Positions 47,493 through 57,088 of a stretch of 64,000 nucleotides of DNA are shown in pieces (the stretch's first letter is position 1; each line of letters opens with the position of its first letter). The stretch lies in assembly GCA_029212615.1 (NCBI GenBank), contig JARGPJ010000002.1, positions 124,001-188,000 on the forward strand, in the 5' to 3' direction. Below the pieces are notes generated by a model that searched no databases, had not been told where the DNA came from, and was given only the letters and a program-made list of their open reading frames with translations. This DNA is from Verrucomicrobiales bacterium. Its GTDB lineage: Bacteria; Verrucomicrobiota; Verrucomicrobiia; Verrucomicrobiales; DEV007. Position numbers and translations under genes: made by a program.

Positions 47493-47771
47493 TCACACCC
47501 ATTCCGCGTTCTTGCGTTCGTAAAAGGTAATCTCCTCCTCCACCATCTCCCTGGCGAAAATGACCCGGTAGTTCTTGCCGTCAGTCCAGAAAAGAGAAAA
47601 GAGAAAGCGATTATTGATTGTTTTGCCGAGGGCAAAGTAGCGGGCCTCTGCATCGCTTGCATCCGTCTCCGGGAGCAGTCGAATAGAGAACGGATCCTCA
47701 AACGCCTCTTCAATTTCAGGCGGGGTAATTTTTTTGAGGTCGAAATGACAACCGATCCAGTCGAATTCCAT
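47493..47771 (-). CDS. brnT: BrnT-like ribonuclease toxin
   Basis: A 92-residue protein with the BrnT pattern: EFDWIGCHFDLKKITPPEIE, EEAFEDPFSIRLLPE, ARYFALGKTINNRFLFSLFW, NYRVIFAREMVEEEITFYE. BrnT toxins have a RelE-like fold and cleave RNA. The toxin-first order and the downstream ribbon-helix-helix partner support the call. The gap of 174 bases upstream is AT-rich and likely holds the autoregulated promoter. Confidence 0.82.
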   Translation of the reverse strand: MEFDWIGCHFDLKKITPPEIEEAFEDPFSIRLLPETDASDAEARYFALGKTINNRFLFSLFWTDGKNYRVIFAREMVEEEITFYERKNAEWV

Positions 47772-47945
47772 ATGAAGTAATTTCTAAAACCTGCCGATTC
47801 AACCAAACGGGCGGCAAGATTTCGAACTACGGAGACGCTAGGAGGTTTGATCGCGGAAATCAATGAAGCAACCGCGTATTTTAGCGTCAAATAATTTTCA
47901 TAAAATTCAGTTTTATAAATCATTAATTTATGTTTAATAACAGGT

Positions 47946-48455
47946 GTGCGAACTCTATTCATACCTGCATGCATCGCCGTGCTCTCTTTGGTATCCTGTC
48001 AGGTGAAGCCTTATGCGCCGCCGCCGCAGAAGGCTGTCGTTGAATCTGTCGAAACTTCCGTGAAAGAGTTCGCGGGACGTCCTGAAATATACGCGCGGGT
48101 TCAGGGACGACTTACAACGGCGGCGGCTCAGCTCGTTGACTCCCCGCAGCGTCGTGAGGGCGGCAGGATCTATCTGGACATCATGGAGCAAACGCCAAGA
48201 GGAGCAGATCTCATGACTGATCTCGCTCAGTCCCCTCCGTTTGAAAGAATCGTTCTCATCGATATCCTGGGCCTGGCGCCGGGAAGTCACACTCTTTCCG
48301 TGAACGGAATCGAAACAGTTTTTACCATCCCCATGACTCAGGCTGAGGCATTGACTTCAGTGGATGTGCCCGTTTCCGATGCCGTGAGGGACGAAATGGT
48401 CGACATCGAAGACCTGATCCTTGATGACCCTGTCCCCTCCTCTTCTGATTCATGA
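47946..48455 (+). CDS. Lipoprotein of unknown function
   Basis: A 169-residue protein starting at GTG 47946, with a lipoprotein signal (VLSLVSC, Cys about 19). The rest is mixed, with IERIVLIDILGLAPGSHTL-like beta structure and an acidic tail rich in Ser. I do not recognise a family. It is the first gene of a forward run and overlaps the TlpA-like gene by 4 bases (ATGA), so both may act together in the envelope. Confidence 0.65.
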   Translation: MRTLFIPACIAVLSLVSCQVKPYAPPPQKAVVESVETSVKEFAGRPEIYARVQGRLTTAAAQLVDSPQRREGGRIYLDIMEQTPRGADLMTDLAQSPPFERIVLIDILGLAPGSHTLSVNGIETVFTIPMTQAEALTSVDVPVSDAVRDEMVDIEDLILDDPVPSSSDS

Positions 48456-49321
48456 GAATTTACTTTTGTGCTTTCCTTGCCCTCTCGTTCTTCGTCCCTC
48501 TTTCGGTTCACTCAGATGACGCTCTTCAAATTGCGACGAGTTTTGAGCGGCGAAAATTAGAGGCACTCCTTACTTATCTGAAAGACACTCCGAACGCCGA
48601 CGATGAAGACGTCGCTTTGCGGATTCTGGTCGGCTCCTATTCAACGCTCGGCGAGTTCGAAGCCGTGCCGGACCTTTTGATTCGACGGTATGAATTACTG
48701 CCAAAAACCGGGGAGCCGAATCTTCAGGTTCTCTTTGCTGAAATCTCGCGTCCCCTCGTTGAGGCGAGTATCTCATCTGATCAGCGGGATAAAGCGAAGG
48801 CATTTATCACGAGGGTGAAGTCCGATTTTTCCTCGAGCCCCGTTTCGGGTCAACTGGATCAGTTTCTTGATCAGTTAGGCTCTGACCTCTATCTGCCCGG
48901 GGTCGGTGACAAGATGGATTTCGCTTTCACTGACCTTGAGGGGGAGGAAATCGATCTTTCCGGGATGCGTGACAAAGTTATCCTTGTCGATTTCTGGGCG
49001 ACATGGTGCGGACCTTGTCTCGCTTCGATGCCCAATTTACAGGCGGCACATGAAAAATATCACGAGAAGGGTTTTGAGATCATCGGTATTTCGCTCGATG
49101 AAAGTCTTCCCGAGTTGGAGGCCTTTCTTGAGGAGAACAAAATCCCCTGGCCGCAGTATTTCGATGCGCTTGGCGGTGAGAATGAAATTGCACAGCGCTA
49201 CGGAATTCGTCAAATCCCCGCCACATTTCTGGTTGGAAAAGGGGGCAAAATCGCGGCTGCCAACCTTCATGGGGAGGAACTCAGCGAAGCGATTGAAAGA
49301 GAACTGGCCCGTGAGCCATAA
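48452..49321 (+). CDS. TlpA-like thioredoxin-family protein
   Basis: A 289-residue exported protein: signal peptide (about 1-21), a helical region to about 150, then a TlpA/ResA-type thioredoxin domain with LVDFWATWCGPCLASMP (Cys186 and Cys189), the central insertion GFEIIGISLDES, and the cis-Pro segment RQIPATFLV. It is a periplasmic thiol-disulfide protein, possibly for cytochrome maturation or disulfide reduction. It overlaps the lipoprotein gene. Confidence 0.9.
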   Translation: MRIYFCAFLALSFFVPLSVHSDDALQIATSFERRKLEALLTYLKDTPNADDEDVALRILVGSYSTLGEFEAVPDLLIRRYELLPKTGEPNLQVLFAEISRPLVEASISSDQRDKAKAFITRVKSDFSSSPVSGQLDQFLDQLGSDLYLPGVGDKMDFAFTDLEGEEIDLSGMRDKVILVDFWATWCGPCLASMPNLQAAHEKYHEKGFEIIGISLDESLPELEAFLEENKIPWPQYFDALGGENEIAQRYGIRQIPATFLVGKGGKIAAANLHGEELSEAIERELAREP

Positions 49322-49377
49322 TTTTCCGGTTTTCCGGTTTCACCTCTTCTAAATGAAGCGATAATGGCACGCTTTCT

Positions 49378-50187
49378 ATGACTCAGGAGAATCGAATCGA
49401 TCAACGCTTTGCCAGCCTTCGCAAAGAAGGAAAAGCAGCCTTTGTGGCCTACATTTGTGCGGGAGATCCAACAATGGATAAATCCCTTGAGGTCATGCAT
49501 GCACTTGAGCGGGCTGGATCTGACATTATTGAGCTTGGTGTCCCCTTTTCCGATCCGATGGCCGACGGGATCGTGAATCAGATGGCTGCGCACCGGGCAC
49601 TCGAAGCAGGTGGGGATCTTCCCGGCGTTCTGGATCTCATTCGTCGTTTTCGTGAAACCTCCGAAGTGCCCGTTGTTCTCTTCACCTATTTGAATCCTGT
49701 GTATACCTATGGCTTTGAGCGGTTTCACGAGGACGCGGCGGCAGCGGGTGCAGATGGAGTCCTCCTTCTCGATCTCCCTCCCGAGGAGGCCACAATCAAC
49801 GCCGAGCTGGTGACATCCGGGGCGCTCAAACATATTCGGCTGATTGCCCCGACCACTCCAGCTGACCGTATTCCGAAACTTGCCGGTTCGAGCGAAGGCT
49901 TTATTTACTATGTTTCCCGCGAAGGGGTTACCGGTGCACAGCAAAGCCTTGCCGTCGGGATCGGGGAAAATGTCAATGCAATCAAAGCCCACACCAAGGT
50001 GCCCGTCGTGGTCGGATTTGGGATCTCCACTCCCGAACACGCAGCGGAAGTTGCGCGAGCTTCTGATGGCGTTGTGGTAGGGAGTGCAATTGTTCGTCAG
50101 GTTGAAGCTGCGGGGACGTCTTCTGATGTAGCCGAACGCATTGAGGCCTTCGTCAAACCGCTTGTCGACGCCGCCAAGTCGGTCTAA
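49378..50187 (+). CDS. trpA: Tryptophan synthase alpha subunit
   Basis: A 269-residue TIM barrel. AFVAYICAGDP and IIELGVPFSDPMADG contain the catalytic Glu52 and Asp63 (Glu49 and Asp60 in the reference enzyme); later LLLDLPPEE, FIYYVSREGVTGA and VVVGFGISTPEHA complete the pattern. It cleaves indole-3-glycerol phosphate to indole, passed to TrpB. No trpB or other trp gene is near; the neighbours are lysine-pathway genes. Confidence 0.96.
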   Translation: MTQENRIDQRFASLRKEGKAAFVAYICAGDPTMDKSLEVMHALERAGSDIIELGVPFSDPMADGIVNQMAAHRALEAGGDLPGVLDLIRRFRETSEVPVVLFTYLNPVYTYGFERFHEDAAAAGADGVLLLDLPPEEATINAELVTSGALKHIRLIAPTTPADRIPKLAGSSEGFIYYVSREGVTGAQQSLAVGIGENVNAIKAHTKVPVVVGFGISTPEHAAEVARASDGVVVGSAIVRQVEAAGTSSDVAERIEAFVKPLVDAAKSV

Positions 50188-50217
50188 TTTCAAGCTTTCG
50201 CGAGCGCATCTTCTCTC

Positions 50218-51030
50218 ATGTTATCCTTTTCGAAAATGAACGGTGCCGGCAACGATTTTGTTGTCGTTGATAACCGGAATAGTTCTCTGGACCTCACCCG
50301 CGACCAGATTGCGAAAATCTGTCAGCGCCAGCGTGGAGTCGGTGCGGATGGCTTTCTTGCCGTAGAACCTGCTCAGAACGGGGCCGACTACCGGATGCGC
50401 TATTATAATGCGGATGGGGGTGAGGCTGAAATGTGCGGGAATGGAGCCCGCTGTTTTGCCCGCTATGTGAACCGCCTCGAAGGAGGTTCACTGACGACGA
50501 CTTCTTTTGAGACCATCGCCGGCACTATTAGCGCAGAGTTTTTCGGGGATAATGTTCGAATTCAACTCAGTGAGCCATTTGATCTCAGTCTTCGTCATTC
50601 ACTCCAGATTGAAGGAGTAGCCTACGAAGTGCATTCAGTGAACACCGGCGTCCCACATGCAGTTGTCTTTGTCGATGACCTCAATAGAGTTGATGTTGTG
50701 AAGCTTGGATCAGCGATTCGCCATCATGATCATTTTGCCCCGGCGGGAACAAATGTCAATTTCGTGGGCGTTCTCGACAAGGATCATATCTCAATTCGTA
50801 CCTATGAGCGTGGTGTCGAAGATGAAACCTTAGCCTGCGGGACAGGAATGGTTGCCTGTGCCATCATTCATCACGAGCTCACAAGTGTCAGTTCCCCGGT
50901 TCGCGTCGATGTCGCCGGCGGTGATACGCTTGAAGTCGCGTTTGAACAAGGCGCCAATGGCACCTATGAGAAGGTTACACTTCTGGGTCCCGCTGATTTC
51001 ACCTTCGACGGGACGCTAAACTCCCTATAG
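50218..51030 (+). CDS. dapF: Diaminopimelate epimerase
   Basis: A 270-residue protein with both active-site cysteines: AEMCGNGARCFARY (Cys73) and ETLACGTGMVACA (Cys207). KMNGAGNDFVVVDN is the family start. It converts LL- to meso-diaminopimelate, the cell-wall cross-linker and lysine precursor. First of three dap genes in a row. Confidence 0.97.
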   Translation: MLSFSKMNGAGNDFVVVDNRNSSLDLTRDQIAKICQRQRGVGADGFLAVEPAQNGADYRMRYYNADGGEAEMCGNGARCFARYVNRLEGGSLTTTSFETIAGTISAEFFGDNVRIQLSEPFDLSLRHSLQIEGVAYEVHSVNTGVPHAVVFVDDLNRVDVVKLGSAIRHHDHFAPAGTNVNFVGVLDKDHISIRTYERGVEDETLACGTGMVACAIIHHELTSVSSPVRVDVAGGDTLEVAFEQGANGTYEKVTLLGPADFTFDGTLNSL

Positions 51031-51060
51031 TATTCTAACTCGTATTCCCTTTCCGATCTC

Positions 51061-51942
51061 ATGTTTGCCGGCGCACATACTGCCCTCGTCACCCCATTTT
51101 CCGACAAGAACACTGTCGATACTGAATCTTTTCGAAAGATCATCGATGAGCAATTTGCAGCGGGCATCAGTGGCGTTGTCCCCGTGGGAACCACCGGAGA
51201 GTCTGCAACACTGTCCACTGAAGAGCACCGAAGGGTCATCGAACTCGCGGTCAAGCAAACGGCTAAACGCGGGCTCGTCATTGCAGGAACAGGATCCAAC
51301 TCAACGCACGAAGCAATTGATTTAACGCAGGCGGCCGAATTGGCGGGTGCGGATGCAGCCCTGCTCGTGACCCCCTACTACAACAAGCCGTCTCAGGAGG
51401 GGCTATTTCAGCACTACCGTGCCATCGCTGAATCCACCGCATTGCCATTGATGCTCTATTCAATTCCGGGTCGATGCCACATCCAACTTGAAGTGGATAC
51501 AGTGGCCCGGCTTGCGGAAACCTGCCCCAGTATCCGTGCGATTAAAGAAGCCGGTGGCGTCACCGAAAGAGTGCGCCAACTCAAAGCCGGGTTGCCGGAC
51601 GATTTCGAGGTGCTTTGTGGCGACGACGGACTCACCCTGGATTTCATGAAGGCGGGAGCGGTCGGTGTTGTCTCGGTTGCCTCAAACCTGATTCCCGGCC
51701 CGATCGCAGACCTCGTTAAAGCCATGCTGAATGGAAATCTCGGTGATGCCGAAGCGGTTCACGCAAAGTATGCTGAGCTTTTCGAAGCCTTTCTTAAATT
51801 GGATACCAATCCCGTTCCGATTAAAGCGGCAATGGCGCTGGCCGGGAAGTGCCTTCCTAAGTTGAGACTTCCTATGGTTGAAATGCCTGATGAAAAAGTC
51901 AGCGAATTGAAGGTCACGCTCTCTTCACTTGGCCTCCTCTGA
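51061..51942 (+). CDS. dapA: 4-hydroxy-tetrahydrodipicolinate synthase
   Basis: A 293-residue TIM barrel of the DHDPS family: PVGTTGESATLSTEEH, TPYYNKPSQEGLFQHY, MLYSIPGRC (Tyr133) and IRAIKEAGG with the Schiff-base Lys162. It condenses pyruvate and aspartate semialdehyde. It lies 30 bases after dapF. Confidence 0.97.
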   Translation: MFAGAHTALVTPFSDKNTVDTESFRKIIDEQFAAGISGVVPVGTTGESATLSTEEHRRVIELAVKQTAKRGLVIAGTGSNSTHEAIDLTQAAELAGADAALLVTPYYNKPSQEGLFQHYRAIAESTALPLMLYSIPGRCHIQLEVDTVARLAETCPSIRAIKEAGGVTERVRQLKAGLPDDFEVLCGDDGLTLDFMKAGAVGVVSVASNLIPGPIADLVKAMLNGNLGDAEAVHAKYAELFEAFLKLDTNPVPIKAAMALAGKCLPKLRLPMVEMPDEKVSELKVTLSSLGLL

Positions 51943-51986
51943 GGCAGGTTATTAATGCGAAGTTCCTTCGCTTACTCTCTCCAAAT

Positions 51987-52727
51987 ATGTTGAATATTCT
52001 TGTCACCGGATGCCGTGGCCGCATGGGCCAGGCTGTCACCACAGTTGCGAGCGAGGACTCAGAGACTCGCGTTTCCGCAGGAATCGACCTCGGCGACTCC
52101 GTCGAAGATGCGCTCGCTAAGAGTGACATCGCGATCGATTTCACCCTTCCCTCCTTCACCAACGAATTCGTTGAGGCTGCCGTGGAAGCGGGCAAACCTA
52201 TTGTGATGGGTACGACAGGTCACGAGGACTCTCAGCTCGCGCTGATCACGGAAGCTTCCCGGACGATCCCGATTGTTCATGCGCCGAACTACTCTGTCGG
52301 TGTGAACACCTTGTTCTGGCTCACCCGGAAAGCGACTGAGATTCTCGGGACGGAGTTCGACCTCGAAGTGGTGGAGATGCATCACCGTCACAAAAAGGAT
52401 TCTCCGAGCGGGACCGCCAGGCGCCTCGCCGAAATCCTTGCTGATGTTCGTGGACTCTCTTACGACAATGACTGCAAACATGGGCGCTTCGGCGACGTGG
52501 GAGCTCGCACTCAAAATGAAATCGGTGTTCACGCCCTCCGGGGCGGAGATGTCGTTGGAGACCATACGGTTGTATATGCTGCCGACGGGGAACGAGTCGA
52601 ACTGACCCACAAGGCTTCGAGTCGCCTGACCTTTGCGATGGGCGCGGTAAGGGCCGCCAAGTGGGTTGCTTCGGAAGGAGTAAAAGACGGCCTCTACGAT
52701 ATGCAGGACGTTCTCGGGCTGAAGTAG
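51987..52727 (+). CDS. dapB: 4-hydroxy-tetrahydrodipicolinate reductase
   Basis: A 246-residue protein: NILVTGCRGRMGQAV (NAD(P)-binding), MGTTGHED, APNYSVGVNTLFWLT, and EMHHRHKKDSPSGTA with the catalytic His pair and substrate Lys. It reduces the product of DapA. Gap to dapA is 44 bases; dapF, dapA and dapB form a lysine/peptidoglycan operon. Confidence 0.97.
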   Translation: MLNILVTGCRGRMGQAVTTVASEDSETRVSAGIDLGDSVEDALAKSDIAIDFTLPSFTNEFVEAAVEAGKPIVMGTTGHEDSQLALITEASRTIPIVHAPNYSVGVNTLFWLTRKATEILGTEFDLEVVEMHHRHKKDSPSGTARRLAEILADVRGLSYDNDCKHGRFGDVGARTQNEIGVHALRGGDVVGDHTVVYAADGERVELTHKASSRLTFAMGAVRAAKWVASEGVKDGLYDMQDVLGLK

Positions 52728-52741
52728 AAGCGGTCTGTTTT

Positions 52742-53215
52742 ATGTCGACGGCAGGGCTGAGTCTTGGGTCAAATCTCGGAGATCGGATCGAGAATCTCAG
52801 GGCAGCCGTCCGCCTTCTGGAGCCACTTTATTTGGCCGGGTCCCTTCGTTTCGCCTCCCTCTACGAAACCGAACCGGTCGATTGCCCGCCGGATTCCCCT
52901 TCCTTTCTAAATACCGTTGTTGAGTTCAAAACCGAACTCCCGCCCCTCTCATTGCTTCAAGAGACTCAGGCAATCGAATCCTTTCTCGGGCGGGCGGAAA
53001 AGCGCAAAGTGAATGCTCCCCGCCCTGTCGATCTGGATCTTCTTTATTACGATACGATTGAACTCAGTAGTGAGACGTTAACCCTTCCCCACCCAAGGAT
53101 GAAGGATCGGGCGTTTGTTCTCCGCCCCCTCGCCGAATTGCGCCCGGAGTATGCAAATGCTGCGGCCCAACTCGATCAAAGGGGGATCTTCCGCCTATCA
53201 GAATCACTGCTCTGA
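52742..53215 (+). CDS. folK: 6-hydroxymethyl-7,8-dihydropterin pyrophosphokinase
   Basis: A 157-residue HPPK domain from ATG 52742 (MSTAGLSLGSNLGDR is the canonical start; the frame is open to 52661 but needlessly long). NAPRPVDLDLLYYD and LTLPHPRMKDRAFVL are the two signature blocks. It transfers pyrophosphate from ATP to the pterin in folate synthesis. The 3' end overlaps the large minus-strand gene by 12 bases. Confidence 0.95.
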   Translation: MSTAGLSLGSNLGDRIENLRAAVRLLEPLYLAGSLRFASLYETEPVDCPPDSPSFLNTVVEFKTELPPLSLLQETQAIESFLGRAEKRKVNAPRPVDLDLLYYDTIELSSETLTLPHPRMKDRAFVLRPLAELRPEYANAAAQLDQRGIFRLSESLL

Positions 53216-56200
53216 CTCCGGAACTTCACCGATTCCCCGGAGAAAAGTGATCAGCGCACGGTAGTCATCTTCGGAGAGTCGGTCATCAAAGCGCGATGGC
53301 ATGAGAGATCCCGGCTCACTCCAGTGCCATCTGACATTGCTTTTTTGTAAGTCGATCTTATTCGCAGCTCGATCAATCAGCTGAATGGTCTTTTCGTTTT
53401 CAGAATGAAGTATCCCCTGCAGCTGAACGCCAGTGTTCAGTTCGATCAATAGGCTCTCAAACCCCGGGGATATTTCATGATCCGGGTTAGTAACTGATAA
53501 AATAAACGATTCGTCCGTATTCTTGCGGAGGAAGGCGACCAGATCGGGGCCGACGGCAGGACCTTCACCGTGTATGTTGTGGCATTGCCCGCATTGGAGT
53601 CTGTCGAACACCTGAAACCCCCGTTCATACTCGGTTTGAAAATCTTTCGAACTCTTTGTGGCTTTCTCCGTCGCAGGAAGAGACATCTTTGCCAGAAAAG
53701 CCTCCGAAACCGAAGACGCGGCCAGTTTCGATCTCAGGAATTCAGCCTGTTCGTCGAGGCCGGGGGTTTCGAGCCATTTCTCGAGGAGGAAGCTCTCTGT
53801 CTTTGGAAGGAGGCGCCAGGACAGTGCCCGGGCGACCTCCCTGAAAGCCTCACCGAATGCCTTCCCCGGTAGCGTCGAGGCCAGTGCCATCGCTCTCAGG
53901 TTCTCCTCATGGCTTTCACTCTCCGAAATTGATTCCAGTAGCACGAGCCCCTTTCCGGAGATTTTCTCTGACTCCGATAGGAGGGCGACGGTGAAGGCTT
54001 GTAGCGGAATATCCTTCGCCGCCAGGGTGACGAGTTTCTCCGTATCCCTAATCGGAATGTCCTCTTCGAGCATTTGATCGAGAAGCCATTCGGTTTTCAC
54101 TCGTGGATCAGACAACGAAGCTCGAAGGAAAGTATCGATCAACGCTGTTCCTTTCCATGTCTTGCCTTCACTGAAATAGAGTGAACAAAGTGTACGGATA
54201 GCTTTTCGTCGGAAGATGGCGTCCTCTGTTTTCTCAAGCCGAAGGACGAGTCCTTCGGCAACGGTTGCCCGGAAGATTTGCGAAAGAATCGAGAGCGCGG
54301 CCTCCTTCGTTTCATCGTTCGATGCCCCGTCGATCGCGGCAAAACACACTTCCGAGGCTTGCTCCTGAATGAGCCATTCACGGGCGGTGGCAGAGAGTGA
54401 TTTATCCGCAACCCCTGCAAAACTCAAAACAAGAGCATGAAAACCTTCGATCTGCGAACCGGATCTTGCGACCGCTGCGAGGATTTCAGTGGTAACCTCG
54501 GGGTTCGTGGCTTTGGTGATTTCGTTGAGTACTGGATGATTCACGGCATCATCATGATCCGCAAGAAGGCGAAAGGCGGCGGCATGATGAGAGAGGCGCC
54601 CTTCATCCGCAAGGATCTCAAATGAGCGCCTGCCACCCATTTGGCTGAGCAGGGCAAGGGCCGCAACATAGGAGGGCGATTGACGATCCTGAAGCATCGC
54701 TTCAACTTCTTTCTCAAGATCTCTTTTCCGTCTCAATATCTCAAAAACAGCTTCCTTCCTAATCTGAACGACAGGCGATGCAAGATAGGGAAATAGTTCG
54801 GCATCGCCTAACCGATCCAGATTGAGGGCGAATTTTTTGCCACTACCGATCTTGTTGAGCTGAAAGAGAAAAGACCCTTTGGAGTTGAGTGCCGCGGCCC
54901 ACCAGCCCGAACTCGACGGCTCAAGCTGCACAAGCCCTCTCAGGCTGGCGATCAATTCAAGCTCTTTACCACTGCTTCCCTTAAAGATGAAATCCCCGGC
55001 CGGGTACAACTCAGAGTGCTTGTGCGGATTCTCAGGGAATGATTCGAGGGGGCGTCCCGGATAGACGCCGTACCGGATCTGGTAGTGTCGCGCCTGTCCT
55101 TCGGCACTCGTAGAAGTGATGACGAAACTAAGGTCGCCGATGGAGCGAAGCGCCGTGACCGGGTGGTGCGATGAAAGGAAGGGCTGAATGCTTCGACCAT
55201 CGCGTCGAAAACGAACCACCCCGCGTGATGGAAGTGTTACCGGCATTCCTTCAAGATCAACACCGCTGACACTGGTGCCGGCTTCTATCACGGCATAAAT
55301 CCATCCATCCATCGCAAGCCCCAGGGAACGGAACTGGACGTCGACTTTTTCACCCGCCTCGTCAGGAACAAATATCTCGCCGAAACGATGCCGTTCGTCC
55401 GCGGCGCCATCGGCACTGGTACTCCTCAGCCTCGATAATTGATTCCCTTCAAGCAGGTAAACCCATTCTCCATCCCAGGTGAAAGAAGCCCTTTCCCGGA
55501 TGTCAGAGAGAAACAGGCGCGCAATGAATTCGCCTTCAGCTGAGTCGTCGGCGAGAAAAATCTCAGCCTTGCCGCCTGACTCGATCATGACAAACAATCC
55601 CCCGTCGGCCCGTGGCTGAATTTCAACGATCTGACCTTTCGTGGGGATTGAGATGCTCTTCACCGCTTCCCATTCGGGAACGAGCCGAATACTTTTTTCA
55701 GGCTCTTCGGGGCCCGCGGTTCGGAGTCGACTCAACGAGTGGCACCGGTTCCGAAAAGCTGATGGGATTTCCTCTTCACTCCCATACACGGAAATTTCCC
55801 GAATTCCCGGTCGAATGCCTGGGGCAGTTCCCGGAATGCTGATGCGCAGGAGGTCCAGTTGAACCGGGGGAGCTAAATGAACGGAATAATCTGTCTTATT
55901 CGAGAGAGCTCCTTCCGCAGCAAGTGTTCGCCAGGAAACACCGTCCTGACTCCCCTCGATATGGTAATTCATTGGAGCCTGTTCTTTCCAATGAACGGCA
56001 ATCGCCGATACCTTTGCGCTGGACGAAAGGGCAACCTGCCAGAAAGACGGCCCCACCCGTTCGGCTTCCCAGAAGGTTTCTCCGCTTCCGTCAATGGCAT
56101 GCTGCGGCAGGTTCCCGTCGGCCACGTTTGTGCTCATGGCCGAGGCGCTTCCCTCCTGTAGCAAAGAATATCCGGTATTCAAATCCGGCTCCCCGCTCGA

Positions 56201-57019
56201 TGAAGTATCAGTCTCTGAAAGAGATTGGTCCGCTTCGATGTTGAGGAACTCTTTGCTCAGAGGTCGCTTTAGCGACCAGAGAAGTCCCCGAGCGAGACTG
56301 TCAAGATAGCTCGGGTTCGCTAATCCACGGTCATCATTTCCGAGGGAACTCGCAAATACTCTCGCTTTCGCGGGACCGTATTCATGCGACCAGATCACAG
56401 GTGTCTCACCACTTTGAGCGAGTATTTTGACCTCCGGCCATACTTTATCAACCAGATAGAGTTCCTCCCTCTCCGAGACCCACGAGGGCAGCGATGCGGT
56501 GACCGGATCCTCCTCTTCGACGACGTTCACTTCTACACTGCCCTCCCTTTCATGACGTCGAGTCCTCACTCCGCAAAATTCCGCCCAGTTTTGATCAAGC
56601 GTGCGAAAGGAGCGTAGGCTCCCATGAATCAGGAGTGCCGGTTTTCCACCCCGGTGAGGGTCCAGGATTTCTCCGACATACTCCGGATCATTCATTCTTG
56701 GAAAGCAGTGGTGATGAATCACGATATCGAAGTCTTCAGCGCCAACCACCTGCCTGAGCCCCGGAATCTCCACATCACTCCGCCCTGAATAGTCTGAGAG
56801 AACACGCCATTCGAGGGGGGCGGCAATTCTTGCTCTCAAGCCGGCTTCCAGAATCTCTGCCTGATGCCCAAAATCATGAGACGCTCCACCTGAAATCAAC
56901 AGCACTCGAATGGGAGGAGGCGTCGACTCATTCTCCTCCAATTCCTGAGCATAAAGAGAGGCGCATGCGCAAAACAGCCCTACCGCTTTTCCGAATAAAA
57001 CGTGGAAATTTCGCTGCAT
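53204..57019 (-). CDS. Giant secreted multidomain protein: ThuA - F5/8 type C - propeller-like - HEAT - cytochrome c
   Basis: A 1271-residue protein with signal peptide (1-24). Rough domain order: ThuA-like glutamine-amidotransferase fold (about 36-250; IRVLLISGGASHDFGHQAEI), discoidin/F5-8 type C sugar-binding domain (about 285-415; WQVALSSSAKVSAIAVHWKE, NYHIEGSQDGVSWRTL), a propeller-like region (about 440-720), HEAT-like helical repeats (about 740-1110), and a C-terminal cytochrome c with CGQCH plus the late Met in SLMPSRF. Such proteins are typical of Planctomycetes and Verrucomicrobia and are thought to act in envelope electron transfer and glycan handling; the real function is unknown. 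Confidence 0.88.
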   Translation of the reverse strand: MQRNFHVLFGKAVGLFCACASLYAQELEENESTPPPIRVLLISGGASHDFGHQAEILEAGLRARIAAPLEWRVLSDYSGRSDVEIPGLRQVVGAEDFDIVIHHHCFPRMNDPEYVGEILDPHRGGKPALLIHGSLRSFRTLDQNWAEFCGVRTRRHEREGSVEVNVVEEEDPVTASLPSWVSEREELYLVDKVWPEVKILAQSGETPVIWSHEYGPAKARVFASSLGNDDRGLANPSYLDSLARGLLWSLKRPLSKEFLNIEADQSLSETDTSSSGEPDLNTGYSLLQEGSASAMSTNVADGNLPQHAIDGSGETFWEAERVGPSFWQVALSSSAKVSAIAVHWKEQAPMNYHIEGSQDGVSWRTLAAEGALSNKTDYSVHLAPPVQLDLLRISIPGTAPGIRPGIREISVYGSEEEIPSAFRNRCHSLSRLRTAGPEEPEKSIRLVPEWEAVKSISIPTKGQIVEIQPRADGGLFVMIESGGKAEIFLADDSAEGEFIARLFLSDIRERASFTWDGEWVYLLEGNQLSRLRSTSADGAADERHRFGEIFVPDEAGEKVDVQFRSLGLAMDGWIYAVIEAGTSVSGVDLEGMPVTLPSRGVVRFRRDGRSIQPFLSSHHPVTALRSIGDLSFVITSTSAEGQARHYQIRYGVYPGRPLESFPENPHKHSELYPAGDFIFKGSSGKELELIASLRGLVQLEPSSSGWWAAALNSKGSFLFQLNKIGSGKKFALNLDRLGDAELFPYLASPVVQIRKEAVFEILRRKRDLEKEVEAMLQDRQSPSYVAALALLSQMGGRRSFEILADEGRLSHHAAAFRLLADHDDAVNHPVLNEITKATNPEVTTEILAAVARSGSQIEGFHALVLSFAGVADKSLSATAREWLIQEQASEVCFAAIDGASNDETKEAALSILSQIFRATVAEGLVLRLEKTEDAIFRRKAIRTLCSLYFSEGKTWKGTALIDTFLRASLSDPRVKTEWLLDQMLEEDIPIRDTEKLVTLAAKDIPLQAFTVALLSESEKISGKGLVLLESISESESHEENLRAMALASTLPGKAFGEAFREVARALSWRLLPKTESFLLEKWLETPGLDEQAEFLRSKLAASSVSEAFLAKMSLPATEKATKSSKDFQTEYERGFQVFDRLQCGQCHNIHGEGPAVGPDLVAFLRKNTDESFILSVTNPDHEISPGFESLLIELNTGVQLQGILHSENEKTIQLIDRAANKIDLQKSNVRWHWSEPGSLMPSRFDDRLSEDDYRALITFLRGIGEVPESEQ

Positions 57020-57088
57020 TTATGGGTTCCAATGAACCGGCTCGCTCAGTAGATCGCAAGGAAAGAATCGAGAGATCGCGGGGCGTGA

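Noticed and set aside
49267..50193. 308-residue minus-strand frame opposite trpA
   Set aside because: trpA is complete with catalytic residues; the antisense frame has no start context or domain.
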